From assembly GCA_963842795.1 (NCBI GenBank), contig CAWJHV010000028.1, positions 59,484 to 123,483 of the forward strand: a DNA stretch of 64,000 bases, given 5' to 3'. A model generated the notes under the pieces. That model searched no databases. It saw only the letters and a list, made by a program, of their open reading frames with translations, and had not been told where the DNA came from. The stretch comes from WHSW01 sp963842795 (GTDB lineage: Bacteria > Actinomycetota > Thermoleophilia > Solirubrobacterales > 70-9). The translations under genes and the position numbers were made by a program. This document shows positions 34,889 through 41,717 of the stretch, in pieces. Numbering within the stretch: position 1 is the stretch's first letter; every line of letters starts with the position of its first letter.

Positions 34889-35911
34889 ATGGCGCACGGG
34901 ACCTCATTGCGGCGCTACGCGCTGACGCGGCTGGCGTTGGCGATCCCGACCGTCCTCATCCTGCTGACGATGGTCTTCCTGCTGATGCGGGTCGCCCCCG
35001 GCGACCCCATCCAGTCGGCGCTCGGAGGCCGGCTCTCGCAGGAGGAGCTCGATCAGCGCCGCCACGCGGCCGGCTTCGACAAGCCGATCCTCGAGCAGTA
35101 CGTCGAGTACCTGGGCAACGTCTTCACGCTCGACCTGGGAACGACGCTCACGGACAACCGGACCGTCACGTCGATCCTCGTCGACAACGGCACCGCGACG
35201 GTCGAGCTCACCTTCTGGGCGTTCATGATCACACTCGTCGTCGGGATCGGCGTCGGGTTGTTAGCCGGGCGCTATCGCGACGGGCCGATCGACTTCTCGG
35301 GGCGGATGTTCGGGATCATCGTCTACGCGACGCCGGTCTTCTTCCTCGGCTTTCTCGCTCAGATCTGGATCGCTCCGGCGCTCGGGTTACCGACCTCCGG
35401 GCGGGCGAGCCCGGTCGTCGACTTCGAGCTCTCGAAGACGACCCACCTGTACCTCATCGACTCCCTGATCTCGGGCAACTGGTCGGCGTTCTGGGATTGC
35501 GTCGAGCATCTGATCCTTCCGGCGGTGACGCTCGGCCTGGTGGTCAGCGGGGTGATGATCAGGCTCGTGCGCGTGAACCTGCTGCAGACGATGAAGGGTG
35601 ACTACGTCGAGGCGGCTCGGGCGCGAGGCGTCTCCGAGCGCCGCGTCGTCTTCCACCACGCGTTTCGCAACGCGATGGTCCCGGTGATCACGGTCGCCGG
35701 GCTGCAGTTCGCGATCCTGCTCGGCGGCGCGGTGGTGACCGAGCAGACCTTCAACTGGCCCGGGCTCGGAGCGGAGCTCGTTCGCTACCTCGACGAGCGC
35801 GACTACATCGCTGTCCAGGGCATCATCACCATCTTCGCGCTCGCGGTGGTCGTGATCTCGGTCCTGATCGACATGGTCAACGCGCTCGTCGACCCGAGGG
35901 TGAGGTACTGA
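34889..35911 (+). CDS. DppB/OppB-type ABC permease (second importer)
   Basis: A 340-residue permease with the OppB start (RRYALTRLALAIPTVLILLTMVFLLMRVAPGDP), including the conserved PGDP after the first helix. The EAA loop is DYVEAARARGVSERRVVFHHAFRNA and the C-terminus is VNALVDPRVRY. The DppC-type gene begins one base after its stop. The ATG lacks a strong ribosome site, so its level may depend on read-through past the upstream hairpin. Confidence 0.93.
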   Translation: MAHGTSLRRYALTRLALAIPTVLILLTMVFLLMRVAPGDPIQSALGGRLSQEELDQRRHAAGFDKPILEQYVEYLGNVFTLDLGTTLTDNRTVTSILVDNGTATVELTFWAFMITLVVGIGVGLLAGRYRDGPIDFSGRMFGIIVYATPVFFLGFLAQIWIAPALGLPTSGRASPVVDFELSKTTHLYLIDSLISGNWSAFWDCVEHLILPAVTLGLVVSGVMIRLVRVNLLQTMKGDYVEAARARGVSERRVVFHHAFRNAMVPVITVAGLQFAILLGGAVVTEQTFNWPGLGAELVRYLDERDYIAVQGIITIFALAVVVISVLIDMVNALVDPRVRY

Positions 35912-35912
35912 G

Positions 35913-36911
35913 GTGCGCTTGCCGCGCTGGGTGCGACCGATGCTGGAGGCCCGCGGGCTGACGAAGTGGATGCTGATCAGCGGGATCTTCATCGTCGCCT
36001 TCTTCCTCATCCTGGCGATCTTCGCGCCGCAGATCGCCCCCTACGGCTTCGACCAGGTGGCCGACTCGGCCGGGCGGTTCCCGAAGCAGGCGAGTCCCGA
36101 CTCCGCGCACCTCTTCGGGACCACGGTCCAGTCGACCGACGTCCTCTCGCGCGTGATCTGGGGCGCGCGCACGGCGATCGAGGTCGTGGTCGTGGCGGTC
36201 ACCCTCTCGCTGCTGATCGGCGTCCCGCTCGGGCTGATCTCCGGCTACGTCGGCGGCTGGCTCGACCGGGGCCTGGTCCTGATCATGGACGCGCTCTTCG
36301 CCTTCCCCTACATCCTGCTCGCCATCGTGATCGCGTTCCTGCTCTCCTCCTCGATCGGACAGGGCATCTTCTCGGCGGCGATCGCGATCACGATCGTCTA
36401 CATCCCGCAGTACTTCCGCGTCGTCCGCAACCACGTGATCAGCGTCCGCGAGGAGAACTACGTCGAGGCGGCGCGCGCCCTCGGAGCCCCGCGACGGACG
36501 ATCATCAGCCGCTACGTGTTCTTCAACGTGATCCAGAACGTGCCCGCGATCGCCACCCTGAACGCCGCGGACGCGATCGGGACCCTGGCGGCGCTCGGGT
36601 TCCTCGGCTACGGGATCCAGCCGACCGAGGCGGCGGAGTGGGGCTACGACCTGCAGCGGGCGATCGACGACGCCGGTGCCGGGATCTGGTGGACGGGGCT
36701 GTTCCCCGGCCTCGCGATCGTGCTCCTGATCACGGGCTTCACCCTCGTCGGCGAGGGGATCAACGACACGCTCAACCCGCTCGTCCGCGAACGACCGATC
36801 GACCCGCCCGAGATCCCCGAGCAGGACGCGGTCGAGCTGCCGCCGGCCAGCCCGGCGGGAGCGCCGGCGGGCGCCACGGCGGCGACCGCGCGGGAGGTCC
36901 ATCGTGAGTGA
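35913..36911 (+). CDS. DppC/OppC-type ABC permease (second importer)
   Basis: A 332-residue permease. The N-terminal helix is WMLISGIFIVAFFLILAIFAPQIAPYG, followed by HLFGTTVQSTDVLSRVIWGARTAIEVVV (the OppC HxxGTD-D-LSR region) and the EAA loop NYVEAARALGAPRRTIISRYVF. The C-terminus is extended by a hydrophilic Pro/Ala-rich tail of about 40 residues (RPIDPPEIPEQDAVE onward). The GTG start is one base after the DppB stop. Its end overlaps the ATPase start by 8 bp. Confidence 0.92.
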   Translation: MRLPRWVRPMLEARGLTKWMLISGIFIVAFFLILAIFAPQIAPYGFDQVADSAGRFPKQASPDSAHLFGTTVQSTDVLSRVIWGARTAIEVVVVAVTLSLLIGVPLGLISGYVGGWLDRGLVLIMDALFAFPYILLAIVIAFLLSSSIGQGIFSAAIAITIVYIPQYFRVVRNHVISVREENYVEAARALGAPRRTIISRYVFFNVIQNVPAIATLNAADAIGTLAALGFLGYGIQPTEAAEWGYDLQRAIDDAGAGIWWTGLFPGLAIVLLITGFTLVGEGINDTLNPLVRERPIDPPEIPEQDAVELPPASPAGAPAGATAATAREVHRE

Positions 36912-37935
36912 GCAGGGGCCGGTCCTCGACGTCCGCGGGCTCCGGGTCTGGTACGGGACCGGCGGCGATCCCGTGCGCGCGGTGGACGGGATCACGTTCC
37001 AGATCGCCCGCGGCGAGACCGTCGGACTGGTCGGCGAGTCCGGCTGCGGCAAGTCGACGCTCGGGCGCGGGATCCTGGGCCTGCTGCCGAAGAACGCCAG
37101 CGTCGCCGGCGAGGTGCTCTACAAGGGCCGCAATATCGCGGGCCTCGATCCCGATGACCTCCGGGACCTGCGCGGCCCCGACCTCGGGCTGATCTTCCAG
37201 GAGCCGATGACCCGGCTCGACCCGCTGCACACGATCGAGAGCCATTTCCTAGAGATCCTGCGCACCCATCGCAAGGAGATGTCGAAGGAGGAGATGCGCA
37301 AGGCGGCGCTCGACACGCTGGCGAAGATGGGGATCCCGCCGACCCGCTTCAAGCAGTACCCGCACGAGTTCTCGGGCGGGATGCGCCAGCGGATCATGAT
37401 CGCGCTCGCGCTCGTGCTCGAGCCCAGCCTGCTGATCGCCGACGAGCCGACGACGGCGCTCGACGTGATCGTCGAGGCCCAGATCCTCGGCATCCTCGCC
37501 GACCTGCGCGAGAACTTCGACACCGGGCTGCTGCTGATCACCCACAACCTCGGCATCGTCGCCGAGGCGTGCAACCGGGTCGCGGTCATGTACGCGGGCA
37601 GGATCGCCGAGGAGGGAGATGCGCGTCAGGTCTTCACCGAGCCCGCCCACCCGTACACCCGCGAGCTCCTGCGGGCGACGATCTCGCTCCGGACAACCGG
37701 CCTCAACTACATCCCCGGGGCGCCCCCCAACCTCATCGACCCGCCTTCCGGCTGCCGCTTCCATCCGCGCTGTCCCGATGCGATGCGGTTCTGCCCCGAA
37801 CGCCAGCCTCCCGAGGTGCAGGCGTCGGGTGATCAGCGGGTCGCCTGCTGGCTGCACGGCCCGGAGGACCAGATCCCCGAGGGTGGCAAGGAGCCGCTCG
37901 AGAAGGCCGAGATCGCGATTGCGGAGGAGGCGTGA
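36904..37935 (+). CDS. DppD/OppD-type ABC ATPase (second importer)
   Basis: A 343-residue ATPase. Walker A is GESGCGKST, the Q-loop is LIFQEPMTRLDP, the signature is SGGMRQR, Walker B is LLIADEPTTALDV and the switch His is in ITHNLGIV (Asn replaces the usual Asp before Leu). The C-terminal oligopeptide domain has CRFHPRCPDAMRFC. The GTG start overlaps the permease end by 8 bp. The protein is complete and should pair with the ATPase at 37935. Confidence 0.93.
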   Translation: MSEQGPVLDVRGLRVWYGTGGDPVRAVDGITFQIARGETVGLVGESGCGKSTLGRGILGLLPKNASVAGEVLYKGRNIAGLDPDDLRDLRGPDLGLIFQEPMTRLDPLHTIESHFLEILRTHRKEMSKEEMRKAALDTLAKMGIPPTRFKQYPHEFSGGMRQRIMIALALVLEPSLLIADEPTTALDVIVEAQILGILADLRENFDTGLLLITHNLGIVAEACNRVAVMYAGRIAEEGDARQVFTEPAHPYTRELLRATISLRTTGLNYIPGAPPNLIDPPSGCRFHPRCPDAMRFCPERQPPEVQASGDQRVACWLHGPEDQIPEGGKEPLEKAEIAIAEEA

Positions 37936-39284
37936 TGGAAGCGGCGACCACGGACGACGAACGACGGACAACCGGCGACCAGGCCCTGATCCAGGTACGG
38001 GACCTGCACACGCATTACTCGGTCCGCGGCTCGTTCGTGGATCGTCTTCGCGGGCGCGAGTCGGGATCGGTCGCGGCCGTCGACGGTGTGAGCTTCGACC
38101 TCCGCCGCGGCGAGGTGCTCGGCCTCGTCGGGGAGTCGGGGTCGGGCAAGACGACCCTCGGCCGCACGCTCCTCGGCCTGGTCGAGGCGACCAGCGGCAG
38201 CATCAAGCTCCGCGGCGACGAGATCACCGGGCTCAGCGAGGCCGAGATGCGACCGCTTCGCCGGCGACTTCAGATCGTCTTCCAGGATCCGCATGCCTCG
38301 CTGAACCCGGCGATGACGATCGGCGCCGCGATCGGCGACCCGCTGCGCTTTCACGGGATCGCCGAGGGCAAGGCCGATCGCGAGCGCCGGGTCGCCGAGG
38401 CCCTGGAGCGGGTCGGCCTCGCCCCGGCCTCGCAGTTCGCCGACAAGTACCCGCCCGACCTCTCGGGCGGTCAGAAGCAGCGCGCGGTGCTCGCCCGCGC
38501 GATCGTCCTCGGCCCCGATGTCCTGGTCGCCGACGAGCCGGTCTCGATGCTCGACATGAGCGTGCGGGCGAAGATCCTCGAGCTGATGATCGAGCTCAAG
38601 TCCGAGCTCGACCTCACCTACATCTACATCACACACGACCTGGCCACGGCGAAGTTCTTCTGCGACCGGATCGCGATCCTGTACCTGGGCAGGATCGTCG
38701 AGCTCGGTCCCTCCGAGGACATCTACGCCGATCCCAAGCACCCCTACACGCAGTCGCTGCTGCGCGCGATCCCCGAACCCGATCCACGCCGCTCGGTCCC
38801 TCGCGACCTGCCCCGCGGCGAGATCCCGGATGCTGTCGCACCCCCGTGGGGGTGCCGCTTTCACCCGCGCTGCCCGAAGGCGTTCGAGGTCTGCGGCTGG
38901 GAGAGCCGCGACCTGCGCGCCGCGCTCGAGGAGCGCTGGACCACGATCCCCGAGTACCAGTACGAGGGCGAGCGGGGGCTGATCGGCGACCTCGACTCGC
39001 TCGAGCAGGCCTCATTCGAGACCGTGTTCCACTCCGCGAGCGGGCTCTCGGGCGATAACGCCGAGCGGGTGCTCGAGGCGATGCGCGGGGAAACGCCCGA
39101 CGACCCCCTGTGGAAGGGGATCGCGGAGACCGAGGTGGTCGAGGACGGGATCCGGGTGAAGTTCAACGAAGGACTCGAGCCCCGCCGGCTCGATGTCGAC
39201 GGGGTCGAGGTCGAGTGCCACCTCCACGACCCGGAGGCGATCAAGCGAGCCCGGGCCGTCGGTTCGAAGGTCGAGCCCGCCTAG
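37935..39284 (+). CDS. DppF/OppF-type ABC ATPase with a C-terminal extension
   Basis: A 449-residue ATPase, about 100 residues longer than usual. Walker A is GESGSGKTT, the Q-loop is IVFQDPHASLNP, the signature is SGGQKQR, Walker B is VLVADEPVSMLDM and the switch His is in ITHDLATA. After the usual cysteine motif (CRFHPRCPKAFEVC) comes an acidic extension from about residue 340, with FETVFHSASGLSGDNAERVLEAMRG and GIRVKFNEGLEPRRLDVDGVE, which I do not recognise. The ATG at 37935 follows GGAGGAGG; the GTG just before it is the alternative. It ends the importer operon. Confidence 0.9.
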   Translation: MEAATTDDERRTTGDQALIQVRDLHTHYSVRGSFVDRLRGRESGSVAAVDGVSFDLRRGEVLGLVGESGSGKTTLGRTLLGLVEATSGSIKLRGDEITGLSEAEMRPLRRRLQIVFQDPHASLNPAMTIGAAIGDPLRFHGIAEGKADRERRVAEALERVGLAPASQFADKYPPDLSGGQKQRAVLARAIVLGPDVLVADEPVSMLDMSVRAKILELMIELKSELDLTYIYITHDLATAKFFCDRIAILYLGRIVELGPSEDIYADPKHPYTQSLLRAIPEPDPRRSVPRDLPRGEIPDAVAPPWGCRFHPRCPKAFEVCGWESRDLRAALEERWTTIPEYQYEGERGLIGDLDSLEQASFETVFHSASGLSGDNAERVLEAMRGETPDDPLWKGIAETEVVEDGIRVKFNEGLEPRRLDVDGVEVECHLHDPEAIKRARAVGSKVEPA

Positions 39285-39657
39285 CGGATTGATTCCACGG
39301 CCTCGGGGGCGGTCGGACGCGGGCCGCGGGCTGGCGGCTCTGAGGGCTCAGGCCTTTGCGGCCGGCCGTGCGGCGTCAGTGGCGACGCCGGCCGTGGCTT
39401 GGCCAGTAAGGGGTAGCGGTCGCGTGCGCCTTGCGTGACGATCGTGGTGGCTGTTGCGCGCCCTGCTCGCCCCGCCGTCGGCCGGCGTCGCGCCAGACGC
39501 CGGGGCGTTCGCACCAACCGCCCGCGCGACATCCCGCCAACGATCGCCGGCTTGTCATGGCTATGGGCTATCGAACCCGGCAATCGCCGGACTGACGGCT
39601 AGCCCGAACCCGCGTCGGTGGGAGCGCGCCTATTCGGTTGGGCGCCTGGCCCGAGGG
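39285..39657. other. Gene-free gap (373 bp) with a weak copy of the dispersed repeat
   Basis: I find no convincing gene here on either strand. The open frames that cross it lack ribosome sites and family resemblance. At 39396-39425 the sequence GGCTTGGCCAGTAAGGGGTA resembles the dispersed repeat at 11137 and 46924. Several short GC hairpins are present, none with a T-run. Confidence 0.5.
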
Positions 39658-39804
39658 TCAGACGCGACTCGTACGCGACGCTCCGGAGATCCGGGGCCAG
39701 AGCAGCAGTACGAGGCCGATCAGGATGCATGCGATGCCGAGCGCGTAATGGACGAGCACGGCGAGGATGATCCCGATGACGATGAGTAGCAATGAGAGTT
39801 CCAT
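39658..39804 (-). CDS. Small hydrophobic membrane protein (48 aa)
   Basis: An ATG at 39804, eight bases after a TAGGAG ribosome site, opens a 48-codon frame: MELSLLLIVIGIILAVLVHY, then an ALGIACILIGLVLLLW helix and a short basic tail (GASRTSRV). It would be a two-helix hairpin spanning the membrane. Small hydrophobic proteins of this type are common in actinobacteria and of unknown function. It stands alone, with the DUF72 gene 51 bp upstream on the same strand. Confidence 0.7.
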   Translation of the reverse strand: MELSLLLIVIGIILAVLVHYALGIACILIGLVLLLWPRISGASRTSRV

Positions 39805-39855
39805 GGCCCGGCTCCTACCCGCCGACGGGCCGGGCTAACGGGTGACTCGCCGCGT

Positions 39856-40584
39856 TCATCGGGTCAGGTGGTCGCGCAGCCAACTGGCGTTGCGGGCCGA
39901 GAAGCCCTCCCAGTCGTTGTTGGCGTAGACGAAGACCTCGCGGCGGGCGCGCCAGGCGGCGATCCGCCGTCGCCAGGTCTCGAGCTCGGCCGCCGAGTAG
40001 TTGCCGCGGCGGCCGCGGGCACCGCGATGCAGGCGGACGTAGATCCAGTCGGCGGTCGGTTCGAGCGACTGGAAGCGCCGCTCCGGGTGGTCGCCGACGA
40101 CCAGCGCCACCCCGTGCTCGCGCAGCAGCTCGAGCACCGGGGCGCAGAACCAGCTCGGATGGCGGAACTCGATCGCGTTGCGGCAGGGGCCGAAGGCCGG
40201 CAGCGCCGCCGCGAGGCGATCGTCGTCGCGGCGAAAGCTCTCCGGGAGCTGCCACAGCATCGGCCCCATCTTCGGCGAGCCGAGCAGCGGCTCGAGCCGC
40301 TCGAGCAGCCGCGGCAGGTACTTGGGCATCTCGCGCAGGCGCTTGATGTGGGTGAGGTAGCGACTCGCCTTGATCGCGAAGCGGAACTCGTCGGGCGTCG
40401 CCTCGATCCAGTGCTCGACGGTCTCGCGCTTCGGCAGCCGGTAGAAGGTCGCGTTGACCTCGACCGTGTCGAAGAGCGTCGCGTAGTGCTCGAGCCAGCG
40501 ACTCTGCGGCAGGCCCTCCGGATAGACGAGCCCGCGCCACTCGGCGTAGTTCCACCCCGAGCACCCGATGTGCACCGGCTTCAC
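39856..40584 (-). CDS. DUF72-family protein (YecE-like)
   Basis: A 242-residue TIM-barrel protein of the DUF72 family: VHIGCSGWNYAEWRG, FDTVEVNATFYRLP, FRFAIKASRYLTHIKRL, FEGFSARNA-like ending and YVRLHRGARGRRGNYSA (family YxRxHG). The function is not established; some relatives sit near nucleic-acid or iron-sulfur genes. The start is a GTG at 40584. It is divergent from the LysM peptidase, with a structured leader in the 127-bp gap. Confidence 0.9.
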   Translation of the reverse strand: MKPVHIGCSGWNYAEWRGLVYPEGLPQSRWLEHYATLFDTVEVNATFYRLPKRETVEHWIEATPDEFRFAIKASRYLTHIKRLREMPKYLPRLLERLEPLLGSPKMGPMLWQLPESFRRDDDRLAAALPAFGPCRNAIEFRHPSWFCAPVLELLREHGVALVVGDHPERRFQSLEPTADWIYVRLHRGARGRRGNYSAAELETWRRRIAAWRARREVFVYANNDWEGFSARNASWLRDHLTR

Positions 40585-40619
40585 GCCGCGAACTTAGCGG
40601 TCCCCGTCCCGCTCTGAAC

Positions 40620-40699
40620 GCCCGCTTGCAGGGGCACATAAGTCCGCTTCCCGGCAGGGGAGCGCGCCGCAGCCGGAAAGCAGGAGCGGGCAAGCGAGC
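40620..40699 (+). ncRNA. Structured 5' leader of the LysM/VanY peptidase gene (possible riboswitch)
   Basis: Two nested helices can form just upstream of the peptidase: GCCCGCTTGC (40620-40629) with GCAAGCGAGC (40690-40699), nine of ten pairs, and GCTTCCCGGC (40646-40655) with GCCGGAAAGC (40672-40681), nine of ten pairs. The outer helix closes just before the AAAGGAG ribosome site, a good place to control translation. In actinobacteria, LysM and other wall-hydrolase genes are often controlled by cyclic di-AMP (ydaO) riboswitches. I cannot match that consensus here, so the ligand is unassigned. Confidence 0.4.
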
Positions 40700-40711
40700 A
40701 AAGGAGCTTTC

Positions 40712-41692
40712 GTGCGTCGTCCGCACCTGGGGGGATTGCTCGTCGGCGTGCCCGTCCTGGCCATCCTGGCCTGCGCGTCGCCGGCGAGCGCAGCCGTTTC
40801 ACACGTTGTCGTCTCCGGCGACAGCCTGTCGTCGATCGCGTATGCGAACGGGATCTCGACCGAGAGCCTGGCGAGCTATAACGGCCTCGGTAACGAGGAC
40901 CTGGTGATCATCGGCCAGACGATCTCGGTGCCCTCGGCCGCCGAGGTCGGCACCACGACGACCAGCTCGAGCTCGACCGGCGCCGAGCACGTGGTCGTCT
41001 CCGGCGACAGCCTCTCCTCGATCGCCTACGCCAACGGGATCTCGATCAGCGATCTGGCGAGCTTCAACGGGCTCTCCGAGGACGACCTGCTGATCATCGG
41101 CCAGACGATCTCGGTGCCCTCCGCGTCCGGAACGGCGACCACCTCGACCTCGAGCGCGTCCGAGCACGTGGTCGTCTCCGGCGAGAGCCTCTCCTCGATC
41201 GCCTACGCCAACGGGATCTCGATCAGCGACCTGGCGAGCTATAACGGGCTCTCCGAGGACGACCTGCTGCTGATCGGCCAGACAGTCTCGGTTCCGGCCG
41301 CGTCGGGCTCGACCGCGACCTCCAGCACCGGGGTCCCGCTCGGCTCGATCGAGTCGCCCTCCGGGACGCTGTATCTGGAGAGCAACGCGGCGAGCAACTG
41401 GAACTCGATGCGCCAGGCGTCGCTGGACACCTACGGCGTGGATATCTACCCCGGCGGGCCGTTGAGCGCGTACCGCACCTACGACCAGCAGGCCGAGCTC
41501 TACCAGCAGTACCTCGACGGGGTCGGCCCGCCGGCGGCGCCGCCCGGCACCTCCGAGCACAACCTGGGCACGGCGGTCGACCTGGCGACCGAGGAGATGC
41601 GCTCGGTCGTCGACTCGATCGGCGGCGGGTACGGGTGGGGCAAGTTCACGGCGCCGGACGAGTGGTGGCACGTCAGCTTCGTCGGCGGCTGA
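40712..41692 (+). CDS. Secreted LysM-repeat D,D-carboxypeptidase (VanY/M15B)
   Basis: A 326-residue exported wall protein. A signal peptide (LVGVPVLAILACASPASA) is followed by three LysM repeats (each HVVVSGDSLSSIAYANGIS to LIIGQTISVP) at about residues 30-72, 92-134 and 150-192, separated by Ser/Thr linkers. A VanY-type peptidase domain follows: SAYRTYDQQAELYQQYLDG, SEHNLGTAVDLA (zinc His and Asp) and EWWHVSF (third zinc ligand). It probably binds and trims peptidoglycan. The repeats are nearly identical, implying recent duplication. The GTG start follows AAAGGAG. Confidence 0.93.
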   Translation: MRRPHLGGLLVGVPVLAILACASPASAAVSHVVVSGDSLSSIAYANGISTESLASYNGLGNEDLVIIGQTISVPSAAEVGTTTTSSSSTGAEHVVVSGDSLSSIAYANGISISDLASFNGLSEDDLLIIGQTISVPSASGTATTSTSSASEHVVVSGESLSSIAYANGISISDLASYNGLSEDDLLLIGQTVSVPAASGSTATSSTGVPLGSIESPSGTLYLESNAASNWNSMRQASLDTYGVDIYPGGPLSAYRTYDQQAELYQQYLDGVGPPAAPPGTSEHNLGTAVDLATEEMRSVVDSIGGGYGWGKFTAPDEWWHVSFVGG

Positions 41693-41717
41693 GCCGCAGG
41701 CTCCGGGCGCCCCGGCG

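Noticed and set aside
31713..34907. A 1064-codon minus-strand open frame across the ABC ATPase and receptor genes
   Set aside because: Antisense to well-recognised dppF-like and receptor genes; its translation is low-complexity with no family resemblance. A similar 915-codon frame at 28214-30961 was rejected for the same reason.
39454..39789. A plus-strand frame of 111 codons overlapping the small membrane-protein gene
   Set aside because: No ribosome site or recognisable domain; the opposite strand has a better small gene with a clear two-helix pattern.
40620..40699. A confident ydaO (cyclic di-AMP) riboswitch call
   Set aside because: Gene context and helices fit, but I could not match the conserved ydaO core by eye, so only a structured leader is reported.
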